Assembly (NCBI GenBank): GCA_958296195.1
Contig: OY282455.1
Span: 3,720,001-3,784,000, forward strand
Source: an uncultured Pseudomonadales bacterium
GTDB lineage: Bacteria > Pseudomonadota > Gammaproteobacteria > Pseudomonadales > Azotimanducaceae
Length of the DNA: 64,000 bases
Direction: 5' to 3'
Both the position numbers and the translations under genes were made by a program. This document shows, in pieces, positions 26,710 to 34,512 of this stretch (position 1 is its first letter; every line of letters begins with the position of its first letter). The notes under the pieces are model-generated. The model saw only the letters and a list, made by a program, of their open reading frames with translations. It searched no databases and was not told the origin of the DNA.

Positions 26710-27921
26710 TCAGCCAAGTTTCGCGGTTATGTTGCGCACCTCGTCCGCCAAGGCTCGCGCCGCGGGGGACAGGACGTCCTGGGCCCGGGTCGTCAGGCCG
26801 ATGGGCCGCTCCGTGCCGGGCAGGTCGATGTTTAAGGCGGCCAGCATGCCGGCCTGCAACTCCCGCTGGACTTGATGGCGGGACAGCATGGTGACGCTGT
26901 CGCTATCCATCACGAGTCCGCGCTGAATCACGAACGATCTGGTTTCGACGATGTGCTCCGGCTCCTTCAGCCCGCGCTTCGCCAACAGTTGGCGTATCCG
27001 CAGCCGAGTGGGCGTACCCTGATGCGGCAGCACCCAAGGATATTCCAGCAGATCCTCCCACCGTACAGGCTCGCACCCCATCAGCGGATGGCCGAACCGG
27101 ACGATCACCGACAGGCCGTCGCGCAGCAGCTCTTCCTCGCAGACATCGGCGTCGGCGTCCCTGCCGCGTAATGCGCCCAGCAGAAAATCCACGTCACCAC
27201 AGCGCAGCCCGGTGATTAGGCCGTCGTAGGGCAACTCCGCGGTGGCGATGTCCAGCTGCGGATGCGCCGACAGCACGTTGATGATCGCCTGGGGCAAAAT
27301 CCGGGTGCGCACGAAGGGCAGCGAACCCACCACCACGCGGCCGCGGATGACGCCCGTGACGCTGGCCATCTCCTCCACCCCTTGGCGCAGATAGTTGCGG
27401 GCCAACTTCAGGTGCCTAACAGCGTTGCGGGAGAACGAAGTGGGCTCCAGCGCCGCCGAAGTTCGCTCGAAGAGGGTGACGCCCAAGCTGTCCTGCAGTT
27501 TGCGCAGGGATGCGGACACGGCGGATGAGGTGACGCCAAGCTGTTGGCCAGCGGCGGCAGCGCTGCGCGTTTCCGCTGCAGCGATCAGGGCGTCCAGCCA
27601 CTTGTCGGACACATCCATGCGGAAAAAGCGCTCGGCGCTGTGGAAGGCGCGTAGCGTCGCCGGCGGCACGAAGGCTTCCGCCTTGCGGAATTCCTCCAGC
27701 GCGGCTTGCGCCTTGGGCAGCAATGTTTCCCCATACACCGACAACTTGACGCCTCTAGAGAACCTTGAAAAGAGCTCCAGGCCCAAGGCGTTCTCCATGT
27801 CCTGAATGGTTTTGGTGACGCTGGTTTGCGACCTGTTGAGCGCCGCCGCCGCCTTGGTGATGCTGCCCTTGTCAGTCACCTCCAAAAAGGTTCGAGCTTG
27901 ACGTACCCTGATAGCCTCCAT
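26710..27921 (-). CDS. LysR family regulator with two HTH segments
   Basis: A 403-residue LysR-type protein, about 100 residues longer than the family norm. A first winged HTH is in residues 1-65 (TFLEVTDKGSITKAAAALNR, SQTSVTKTIQDMENALGLEL, FSRFSRGVKLSVYGE). A second HTH-like segment follows at about 105-165 (DALIAAAETRSAAAAGQQLG, VTSSAVSASLRKLQDSLGVT, LFERTSAALEPTS). The effector-binding domain starts near GRVVVGSLPFVRTRILPQAI. It is likely the regulator of the protocatechuate/4-hydroxybenzoate genes: it lies between pobA and the original position of ligA, all on one strand. The ATG at 27921 is preceded by AGGGG very close to it. An orphan C-terminal copy remains next to ligA. Confidence 0.9.
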   Translation of the reverse strand: MEAIRVRQARTFLEVTDKGSITKAAAALNRSQTSVTKTIQDMENALGLELFSRFSRGVKLSVYGETLLPKAQAALEEFRKAEAFVPPATLRAFHSAERFFRMDVSDKWLDALIAAAETRSAAAAGQQLGVTSSAVSASLRKLQDSLGVTLFERTSAALEPTSFSRNAVRHLKLARNYLRQGVEEMASVTGVIRGRVVVGSLPFVRTRILPQAIINVLSAHPQLDIATAELPYDGLITGLRCGDVDFLLGALRGRDADADVCEEELLRDGLSVIVRFGHPLMGCEPVRWEDLLEYPWVLPHQGTPTRLRIRQLLAKRGLKEPEHIVETRSFVIQRGLVMDSDSVTMLSRHQVQRELQAGMLAALNIDLPGTERPIGLTTRAQDVLSPAARALADEVRNITAKLG

Positions 27922-27974
27922 CCCCTGATTATGGGCTTGGGCCGGTACGGAATTCAATGGCGACCCTGGGGCGC

Positions 27975-29150
27975 CTAGCCCTCGAACGGCAGGCCCGCGT
28001 ACTGCTCGCAAACGGCTTTCATGTAAGCCTCCGATGCAGACAGGTAGCTGAGTTCCTGCTCCTGTGCCCGCAGGTCGAATGCCTTCTGGTCGGGGAAGCG
28101 GTGCAGCAGGCCAGTCAACCACCAGGAGAAGCGGGCGGCGCCCCAGACGCGGCGCAGGGCCATGTCGGAATAGGAGGACAGATAGGCGTCATTGCCCTGC
28201 TTGAAGTGGGCGGTCAGGGCGCGGGAGAGGTAGAACACATCCGAGATGGCCAGGTTAAGGCCCTTGGCCCCGGTGGGAGGGACGATATGGGCGGCGTCCC
28301 CGGCCAAGAACAGGCGGCCGTGGGCCATGGGTTCGCAAACGAAGCTGCGCAAGGGGGCGATGGATTTCTCTATGGAGGGGCCAGTGACGACGGCCTCCGC
28401 CACTTCCCTCGGGTAGCGGGCCTTCAGTTCCGCCCAGAAGCGGTGGTCCGGCCAGTCGTCCAAGTTGGTTTCCAGTTGGCACTGAATGTAGTAGCGGCTG
28501 AGCATGGGGTTGCGCATGGAGCACAGGGCGAAGCCGCGCTCGCTGTTGGCGTAGATGAGCTCCGGCAGCGGCGGCGTTTCCGAGAGGATGCCCAGCCAGC
28601 CGAAGGGATAGACTTTCTCGTATTCGCGGCGCTTGGCGGCGGGGATGGCCTGGCGGCTCACCCCGTGGAAACCGTCGCACCCGGCGATGAACGCACAATC
28701 GATCCGATGCGTCTTGCCGTCCTTGGCGTAGGTAACGAAAGGGGAAGCGCCGTCGATGTCGTGCAGGGCCACATTTTGGGCTTCGTCGATGACTTGGCCG
28801 CCCAAGGCGTCCCGCGCCGCGTAGAGGTCCTCCGTGATGTTGGTTTGCCCGTAGGCCATCATGGGCCGGCCCGCGTGGCGGCGGGTGTTCAGGGTCAGCC
28901 GATGGCGGTTGCTCCAAACGATGTCCGTGCCGTCATGTATATGGCCTTCCCGGTCCATGCGCTCGCCGATGTCGGAATTGCGCAGCACTTGGACGGAGCC
29001 CCACTCCAGCACCCCGGCACGAATGCGGGCCAGAACGTGGGCGCGGGCCTGGCGCTCCAGCACAACGCTTGCAATGCCCTGCAGATGCAGCCGTTGGGAA
29101 AGCAGCAGCCCGGCCGGGCCGCCGCCGACGATGACTACGGGCGTCTTCAT
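27975..29150 (-). CDS. pobA: 4-Hydroxybenzoate 3-monooxygenase
   Basis: A 391-residue class A flavoprotein hydroxylase, the standard PobA length. FAD motif VVIVGGGPAGLLLSQRL; ARIRAGVLEWGSVQVLR, the PobA-specific loop; AFIAGCDGFHGVSR (the DG motif); SRYYIQCQ with the substrate-region tyrosines; and RLFLAGDAAHIVPPTGAKGL. It hydroxylates 4-hydroxybenzoate to protocatechuate with NAD(P)H and oxygen, feeding LigAB. It lies 53 bases upstream of the LysR gene on the same strand, and divergently from the Tat-exported M24 protein, with a 331-base intergenic region that must hold both promoters. Confidence 0.96.
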   Translation of the reverse strand: MKTPVVIVGGGPAGLLLSQRLHLQGIASVVLERQARAHVLARIRAGVLEWGSVQVLRNSDIGERMDREGHIHDGTDIVWSNRHRLTLNTRRHAGRPMMAYGQTNITEDLYAARDALGGQVIDEAQNVALHDIDGASPFVTYAKDGKTHRIDCAFIAGCDGFHGVSRQAIPAAKRREYEKVYPFGWLGILSETPPLPELIYANSERGFALCSMRNPMLSRYYIQCQLETNLDDWPDHRFWAELKARYPREVAEAVVTGPSIEKSIAPLRSFVCEPMAHGRLFLAGDAAHIVPPTGAKGLNLAISDVFYLSRALTAHFKQGNDAYLSSYSDMALRRVWGAARFSWWLTGLLHRFPDQKAFDLRAQEQELSYLSASEAYMKAVCEQYAGLPFEG

Positions 29151-29481
29151 GCAACTTCCTCCGCTCTACCCTCAGTTCTTGCGCTGCGCAACGCATCTAG
29201 GCGCATCTTAACTACATGCTCGCCAAGGCACTCACCAAGTGCGCATCGACAAACCCGCCAATGCAAACCAGGCTGACCACGCCTTTGTTTTTTGCCCCCG
29301 GCCTGCCCATCCTTCCTCAACCACAGCACCCGCCATCTCCATGCGAGGGGTTCTTCCTCGCGCACCCCGGCTTACGGCTCCGCCTGCCGCTGCGGCCACA
29401 GACTAGGGGCGATTCGCGGTTTAGTGGCGTCGGCAAGCAAAATTCATGGCGGAACCAATTATTCACAGGCGAGCAGGGCAT
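29151..29481. other. Divergent intergenic region between pobA and the M24 gene
   Basis: 331 bases without a convincing gene on either strand. It must hold the promoters of both neighbours. I see no perfect palindrome long enough to name as an operator; the last part is A+T-richer and ends in GAGCAGGGC before the M24 start. Confidence 0.5.
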
Positions 29482-30789
29482 ATGATGCGAACTGTGGAAC
29501 GCCGTCATTTCATCAAGACCTTGGCCACTGGCACAGCCGCCGCCGGCGCCGTCTCTGCGATGGGCGTCCAGGCCGCCACACCCGCTCAAGCTCCGGCATC
29601 GGCCGTCAAACTGGACGAGGGCATCGCCGGGGATTTGCTCTTCAGCCAAGCCGAATACGACCGGCGCTACCGCAACATCCGCGCCGGCATGGAGCGGCAA
29701 GGCATCGACTGCCTGGTGGTCGGCGGCAATCGGGATTGGTGCGAAGGCGAACTCGGCAACCTGCGCTACGTCGGCGTGGATATCGACTGGGAGCCCACCT
29801 ACGTCATCTTCCCCAAGCAGGGAACGCCCATCGTGCCCGCCAAGCACGGCGGCATGACGCCGCCTTTCGTCAGTCGCGGCACGGTGGAGTTCGAGTACAT
29901 CAAATCCAGCGTGCGGCCCGGCACCCGCAACGCCAACGACCACGGTCCGGCCATCGCCCGGCAGTTGCGGAAGATGGGGCTGGGCAAGGGCAAAATCGGC
30001 TTGGTCTCGCCCCGGGTGCTGCCGGCTGAAGTGCTGCTGGCCATGCAGCGGGAACTGCCGAATGCCAGCTTCGTCGATGCGGAGCGGCTGTTCCTGGAGT
30101 TGCGGTACCTCAAAAGCGACGAGGAGGTGAAATTCCTGCGCCGCTCCGCCTACTGCGCGGACCAAGGCATCCAGGCCATGATCGCCGCCGCCCAAGTGGG
30201 CAACACGGATTGGGACCTGTTCTTCGCCATGGACCAAGCCTGCACGGAGGCCGGGGCTCCCCCGGGCGGCCAGCAATTGCTGGCCACCGGGCCTTGGCGG
30301 GGCCGCCGCTCCCAGGTCTTCTTAGACCCGCGCACCGCTCGCACCTTGCAGCTAGGCGATGTCATCATTCCCGAGGTCACCTCCAACTACAAGGGCTATT
30401 TCACTCAGCTAACGGTGCCCGTGGTGCTGGGCGAGCCGGGCGAGCAGTTCCTGGCGGACCTCGCGCTGTGCGACGACGTCTATGCCCACCTGCTGACCAA
30501 GTACCGGCCCGGCGCCACTGTGAAGGGCTTGGACGAGCAGTGCGCGGAACACACCAAGCAGGCCTCCGACGGCGCGATCACTACCCTGTTCGGCTTCCAA
30601 GCCGGGGAGCACGAAACCTCCTTCTGGCACGACAACATCACCCTAGCGCCGAACATGTTGGCCTACAACCAGCCGTTCTTCATCGCCCCCGGCGGCCCGC
30701 CTTGGCATGTATACGGCGACGCCATGATCTGCACCGAGGGCGAACCCCTGAAGCTGCATCAAACGCCCATGCGGGCGTTCTACGTTTAA
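29482..30789 (+). CDS. Tat-exported M24 (creatinase/aminopeptidase P-fold) protein
   Basis: A 435-residue protein with a twin-arginine signal (ERRHFIKTLATGTAAAGAVS) and the two-domain creatinase/pita-bread architecture: RNIRAGMERQGIDCLVVGG at the start, FLELRYLKSDEEVKFLRRSA in the linker, and a C-terminal pita-bread domain. In metallo-aminopeptidases two aspartates lie in the strand pair D-x10-D; here the matching stretch reads GDVIIPEVTSNYKGYFTQLT, with no aspartate in either place. This resembles metal-free creatinase-type hydrolases rather than peptidases. It may act in the periplasm on a small C-N compound. It is divergent from pobA, and the link to aromatic catabolism is not evident. Confidence 0.8.
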   Translation: MMRTVERRHFIKTLATGTAAAGAVSAMGVQAATPAQAPASAVKLDEGIAGDLLFSQAEYDRRYRNIRAGMERQGIDCLVVGGNRDWCEGELGNLRYVGVDIDWEPTYVIFPKQGTPIVPAKHGGMTPPFVSRGTVEFEYIKSSVRPGTRNANDHGPAIARQLRKMGLGKGKIGLVSPRVLPAEVLLAMQRELPNASFVDAERLFLELRYLKSDEEVKFLRRSAYCADQGIQAMIAAAQVGNTDWDLFFAMDQACTEAGAPPGGQQLLATGPWRGRRSQVFLDPRTARTLQLGDVIIPEVTSNYKGYFTQLTVPVVLGEPGEQFLADLALCDDVYAHLLTKYRPGATVKGLDEQCAEHTKQASDGAITTLFGFQAGEHETSFWHDNITLAPNMLAYNQPFFIAPGGPPWHVYGDAMICTEGEPLKLHQTPMRAFYV

Positions 30790-30872
30790 CCCCGCATTTC
30801 GCCAAGGGCCGTGCTGACGCGGGCGAATTGGCAACCCTAACCCCTGTTCGCAACTGGAGGCGCAACTCGGTA

Positions 30873-30934
30873 GCGTCCCTTGGCCGCCTCCGCCTTGGGG
30901 GTTTTGCGGGGATCGGAGTTGTCCGGCTCGGCGG
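30873..30934 (-). repeat. Copy of a sulfatase 3'-end segment
   Basis: 62 bases match 34537-34598, the C-terminal tail of the sulfatase gene, with a handful of substitutions. In the minus-strand frame it reads AEPDNSDPRKTPKAEAAKG. It has no gene attached; it is an orphan fragment between the M24 and yoeB genes. Confidence 0.85.
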
Positions 30935-30981
30935 CATGGGCTGCTTGCTCGGTCGCCGTGCCTAGAAGGGGCGAAGGATGC

Positions 30982-31278
30982 TCAGTAATGATATCGGCAT
31001 TGAAGAATGAGGCAGACATCGCCATCTACTTTGTACACGAGGCGGTGCTCCTGGGTGATCCGGCGCGACCAAATGCCGGCGAATTCGTGCTTGAGCGGTT
31101 CGGGGTGGCCGATGCCCTGGAATGGATCCTGCCGGCAGGCTTCGATCAGCCGCGCAATCCTCCCGGCAGTCTTGCGGTCCGTGCGGACCCAATGCTGGTA
31201 GTCCTCCCAGCCTTGGCGGGAGAATGCCAAATCCGGCTTGACGCCTTTCGCTTTAGGGTGCTTCGTGGATTTCGCCAT
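30982..31278 (-). CDS. yoeB: YoeB-type toxin (Txe/YoeB family)
   Basis: A 98-residue RelE-superfamily mRNA interferase. Motifs are LAFSRQGWEDYQHWVRTDRK, IARLIEACRQDPFQGIGHPE, PLKHEFAGIWSRRITQEHRL and VYKVDGDVCLILQCRYHY, the near-invariant Y-H-Y end of YoeB. YoeB cleaves mRNA at the ribosomal A site. The ATG at 31278 lies inside the end of the antitoxin gene (26-base overlap), the usual arrangement. The N-terminus has about 12 extra residues before LAFS compared with E. coli YoeB (84 residues). Confidence 0.92.
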   Translation of the reverse strand: MAKSTKHPKAKGVKPDLAFSRQGWEDYQHWVRTDRKTAGRIARLIEACRQDPFQGIGHPEPLKHEFAGIWSRRITQEHRLVYKVDGDVCLILQCRYHY

Positions 31279-31531
31279 CGACCAACTTGGCTTTGACCAC
31301 CTTGCCGGCGGTGGTTTCGGCAATGGCCTCCCGCAGCCGTTCGGCGTTGCGGGGGGAGCGAATGAGATGGAGCGTTTCCACCAAGGCATCGTATTCCGAT
31401 TTTGCGATCATGACGACGGGCTCGCTTCTGCTTCGCGTTATGGTGATGGCCACCCGATCGGAGATGGCCGCGTCCATCAGCGCCTTCAAGCCACGGCGCG
31501 CCTCGGAGTAGTTGAACATCGGTCCAGTCAT
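31253..31531 (-). CDS. yefM: YefM-type antitoxin (Phd/YefM family)
   Basis: A 92-residue antitoxin: MFNYSEARRGLKALMDAAI at the start (the Phd/YefM DNA-binding fold), then VAITITRSRSEPVVMIAKSE, YDALVETLHLIRSPRNAERL and a less structured, toxin-binding tail. It represses its own operon and neutralises YoeB. The start at 31531 is chosen because Phd/YefM proteins begin about four residues before the NYSEAR motif; eight further codons are open upstream. The promoter and a palindromic operator lie 28-73 bases upstream of the start. Confidence 0.92.
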   Translation of the reverse strand: MTGPMFNYSEARRGLKALMDAAISDRVAITITRSRSEPVVMIAKSEYDALVETLHLIRSPRNAERLREAIAETTAGKVVKAKLVDGEIHEAP

Positions 31532-31558
31532 GGTTACCACCATCTGCAGGCTCAATTG

Positions 31559-31604
31559 AAGTACGGATTATTGTACTTATGCTTTTGCAAGACGCAACTG
31601 TCAA
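31559..31604 (-). promoter_or_regulatory. Promoter and operator of yefM-yoeB
   Basis: On the minus strand the -35 box TTGACA (31604-31599) and -10 box CATAAG (31581-31576) are separated by exactly 17 bases. A perfect inverted repeat AAGTAC-N8-GTACTT (31559-31578) overlaps the -10 box. The GTAC cores recall the TGTACA-containing sites bound by YefM in E. coli. Confidence 0.7.
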
Positions 31605-31683
31605 TTAGGTTCCAAGGATAGGTGGCATGGTGCGGCACCCATGCAATCTTGTGGCCTAGTTATGAATTGCCTTGCAGCGCCAC

Positions 31684-31712
31684 TTCAAACGCTGGATTTC
31701 GGCGTGTACAAT
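31684..31712 (+). promoter_or_regulatory. Predicted sigma70 promoter of the pchF operon
   Basis: TTCAAA at 31684-31689 and TACAAT at 31707-31712, with a 17-base spacer, followed by an A+T-rich stretch. The pchF start lies 38 bases beyond the -10 box, with AGGGG just ahead of it. Confidence 0.5.
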
Positions 31713-31749
31713 TTTTTCTTGAGTTGGGGTTAACGGCAGGGGTAGCGCG

Positions 31750-33432
31750 ATGCGCACACCACCGGGCGTTGAGGAATCGGAATTTCGCGCCGCACTCGGC
31801 AAGTTCGCCCGCATCGTTGGGGAGCGCTGGGTGTTCGCCGACACCCAAGACGTCAATCTGTACCGGGACGCCTACTCCCCGCTTTGGGGCGAGGAGGAGG
31901 ACTTGACCGCCTCCGCCGCCGTGGCACCAGATTCCGCCGAGCAGGTGCAGGCCATTATGCGGGTCTGCAACGAGCACCGCATCCCCATATTCGCCTTCAG
32001 CACCGGCAAGAACCTCGGCTACGGCGGATCGGCACCCATCTATAAGGACAGCGTGGTGCTGGACCTCAAGCGCATGAACCGCATCATCGAGGTCAACGAC
32101 AAAAAGCACTACGCCATCGTCGAACCGGGCGTCACCCTATTCGACCTTTACCGCCACATTCAGGAGAAAGGCCATCGGCTGTCGATGGAGATGATGGACC
32201 CGGCTTGGGGCAGCGTCATCGGCAATGCCTTGGACCACGGCTGCGCCCACACCACCACCTACGGGCGAGACCGCTTCCACGATCAGTGCGGCATGGAGGT
32301 GGTGCTGCCCACCGGGGACCTGCTGCGCACCGGCACGGGCGCCCTGTCAGGGTCGAACATGTTTGCGGAGTTCCATTACGGCTTCGGCCCCTACATCGAC
32401 GGCATCTTCTCCCAATCGAACTTCGGCGTGGTCACTAAAATGGGCGTCCAGCTGCGCCCAGAGCATGAAGCCTATCGCGCCGGCATGGTCTATGTGCCCA
32501 AGTTCGAGGACTTGCAGCGGCTCATTGAGGTGGAGGCCCATGTAACCCATTCCGGCATCGCCAACGGCATGACCCATTTCGGCAGCCCGGTGCAGGGGCC
32601 GCCCATGGGGGCCCCGCCGCAGGCCATGCAGCAGTTCTTCTCGAACCCGGAACTCATGAAGATTCTCGCCGTGCCTGGCCGGCCGGATGCGGCCAAGCTG
32701 GAGCGCTACGCGGCGGACAACAATCTGGGCTTTTGGAGTGCGGACATCAAGTTCCACGGCCCGCAGAAAATCATTGCGGCGCAATGGGAATACTGCCAGG
32801 AGAAGTTCCTGGAAATTCCCGGCGCCTGGTGCGAAGACCACGGTCCGGTGGTGACCTTCCCGCTAAGCCGGGAGCAGGAGGCGCAGCTCAACACCTTCGG
32901 CCACGCCGAGAAAGTGCATTTGGGCATCCCCAGCCTGAACCGCTTCGACATGCAGGCGATGATGAACGACATGATGTCCACGCCGGAGGCGCCCAGTGCC
33001 GGGCATCTGTACTTCGCGCCCGTGATTCCGAAGGACGCGGCCAGCGTACTCAAGGCCCAGGATGTGTTCCACAAAGCGTTCACGGCCGGCGGCCGGCGTG
33101 TGCCGCCAGGCTTTTTCGGGCGCATGCCCCTCGGCTGGTACCATCGCTGCTTCATCTACCTGATGGGCTTCAACGTCACCCGCAACAAGGAGGTGAACCA
33201 AGCCGAAGTGGCCCTCTACCGAGAAATGATCCAGTTGGCCGCCGAGCATGGCTGGGGCGAATACCGCACCCACGCCCTGTTTCAGGACGATGTGATGCGG
33301 GCCTATAGCTTCAACGATCACGCCCTGCTGCGGGTGCATGAAGCCATCAAGGATACGCTGGATCCGAACGGCGTGCTGGCGGCCGGCAAGTCCGGCATCT
33401 GGCCTAAGCACCTGCGCGATGCACGGGGCTGA
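31750..33432 (+). CDS. pchF: 4-Cresol dehydrogenase (hydroxylating)-type flavoprotein subunit
   Basis: A 560-residue FAD protein of the vanillyl-alcohol oxidase/p-cresol methylhydroxylase family. The PCMH-type FAD domain shows IFAFSTGKNLGYGGSAPIY and YAIVEPGVTLFDLYRHIQEK, then WGSVIGNALDHGCAHTTTYG, DRFHDQCGMEVVLPTGDLLR and FSQSNFGVVTKMGVQLRPE. The C-terminal cap has PPGFFGRMPLGWYHRCFIYL. Enzymes of this type hydroxylate the para side chain of phenols (p-cresol, 4-ethylphenol, eugenol) using water and pass electrons to a cytochrome c. The next gene encodes exactly such a cytochrome. The product of p-cresol, 4-hydroxybenzaldehyde, would need one oxidation to enter PobA and the Lig pathway. Confidence 0.92.
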   Translation: MRTPPGVEESEFRAALGKFARIVGERWVFADTQDVNLYRDAYSPLWGEEEDLTASAAVAPDSAEQVQAIMRVCNEHRIPIFAFSTGKNLGYGGSAPIYKDSVVLDLKRMNRIIEVNDKKHYAIVEPGVTLFDLYRHIQEKGHRLSMEMMDPAWGSVIGNALDHGCAHTTTYGRDRFHDQCGMEVVLPTGDLLRTGTGALSGSNMFAEFHYGFGPYIDGIFSQSNFGVVTKMGVQLRPEHEAYRAGMVYVPKFEDLQRLIEVEAHVTHSGIANGMTHFGSPVQGPPMGAPPQAMQQFFSNPELMKILAVPGRPDAAKLERYAADNNLGFWSADIKFHGPQKIIAAQWEYCQEKFLEIPGAWCEDHGPVVTFPLSREQEAQLNTFGHAEKVHLGIPSLNRFDMQAMMNDMMSTPEAPSAGHLYFAPVIPKDAASVLKAQDVFHKAFTAGGRRVPPGFFGRMPLGWYHRCFIYLMGFNVTRNKEVNQAEVALYREMIQLAAEHGWGEYRTHALFQDDVMRAYSFNDHALLRVHEAIKDTLDPNGVLAAGKSGIWPKHLRDARG

Positions 33433-33442
33433 GGGCAGGGCC

Positions 33443-33901
33443 ATGCTGCAACGCTTGGTCCGCTTGGCTATGGGAACAGCCGAGAGGCGACGAAATTTTT
33501 CCTCGAACCGCTTGGCGGCGGTTTGCGCTAGCTGGTCCCTGCTCGCCTTCGCGCCAGCGGCTCTATCCGAGGAGCGGCAATGGCGCATCATCGAAACCTA
33601 CGGCTACGAAGCGGCTGAATCGGCCGAAGGCGCGGCCCGGGGCAAGCAGGTCTATGAGCAATGGTGCATCATCTGCCACGACGCCGGCCCCGGCATGGCC
33701 GGCACTTCGGCGTTGCAGCGGCGCTATCAAGGAAAGATTCCGGTGCTGCTCACCGAGCGGGAGGACCTTACCGCCGAATACATCTCCGCGCTGGTGCGCC
33801 AAGGCGTGAAGTCCATGCCGTTCTTCCGCAAGACGGAGATCGGCAATGAGGACTTGGCCGCCCTGAATCTGTACCTAGTCAAGCCAGCGGCGGGGGACTG
33901 A
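33443..33901 (+). CDS. pchC: 4-Cresol dehydrogenase-type cytochrome c subunit
   Basis: A 152-residue protein with an N-terminal export signal (AAVCASWSLLAFAPAALSEE) and one c-type heme site, EQWCIICHDAGPGMAG (CxxCH), followed by an axial-methionine region, VRQGVKSMPFFRKTEI. It follows pchF by ten bases and has GAGGGCAGGG ahead of its ATG. In PCMH-type enzymes such a cytochrome docks on the flavoprotein and takes its electrons. Size and motif order agree with PchC-like subunits. Placement of heme and signal implies that the complex works in the periplasm. Confidence 0.9.
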   Translation: MLQRLVRLAMGTAERRRNFSSNRLAAVCASWSLLAFAPAALSEERQWRIIETYGYEAAESAEGAARGKQVYEQWCIICHDAGPGMAGTSALQRRYQGKIPVLLTEREDLTAEYISALVRQGVKSMPFFRKTEIGNEDLAALNLYLVKPAAGD

Positions 33902-33904
33902 ACC

Positions 33905-34405
33905 GTGGCAACGCGCCGAGAATTCGCCAAGGCCGCTTCGGCGTTGGCCGCCTTGGCCGGCACCATGCCCGCCATTGGTGCGCCCAAGGCACTGGACCAG
34001 CACGATGACTTCCTAGACCTCGCGGTGTGGCGCACCGGCCTTGAGCAACCAGCCTTCGCCGCTTGGACGGCGCCCCGCGCCCTTAGAATGGTGGAGATCG
34101 GTGATGATTTGACGCGCCTGTGGAGTGCCGAAATCGAACCCTTGGTGCGGCGCGGCAAAGCCCACATCGCCGGGCTGACGCCGGGCTACAGCGCCTTCGT
34201 CCTAGGCGAACTGGCCCGAGACCACGGGCACGGCTTGGTGTGGTGCCTGCCTGCCGAGCGTCTGGCAGGGCATCGGCTAGCGAGCGCCCCAGCTATGGCG
34301 GCTAACATTGGGCCGCGGCTTTCCGCCGTGGAGATCAATACGGCCAGCCCCCTGTGCTGGACGCTATCCCCAGCGGGAATCGGCTTCCACTCTTTCCACC
34401 CCTAG
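33905..34405 (+). CDS. Tat-exported protein of the pch operon, function unknown
   Basis: A 166-residue protein, GTG start three bases after pchC. It starts with a twin-arginine signal (MATRREFAKAASALAALAGT). The mature part shows DDFLDLAVWRTGLEQPAFAA, RALRMVEIGDDLTRLWSAEI and GLTPGYSAFVLGELARDHGH. I do not recognise the family. Tight linkage to the flavocytochrome and export by the folded-protein route suggest a cofactor- or maturation-related partner, but this is inference. Confidence 0.75.
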   Translation: MATRREFAKAASALAALAGTMPAIGAPKALDQHDDFLDLAVWRTGLEQPAFAAWTAPRALRMVEIGDDLTRLWSAEIEPLVRRGKAHIAGLTPGYSAFVLGELARDHGHGLVWCLPAERLAGHRLASAPAMAANIGPRLSAVEINTASPLCWTLSPAGIGFHSFHP

Positions 34406-34512
34406 GCGGCAGCGCCCAGCTACGGCACCATTCATGAGCGGCGACGATCTGGGGGGCGAAACAGCGAAGACGACGGGACGGGCAAGCAAGCCGATTTGCT
34501 GCAATGGGCGGA

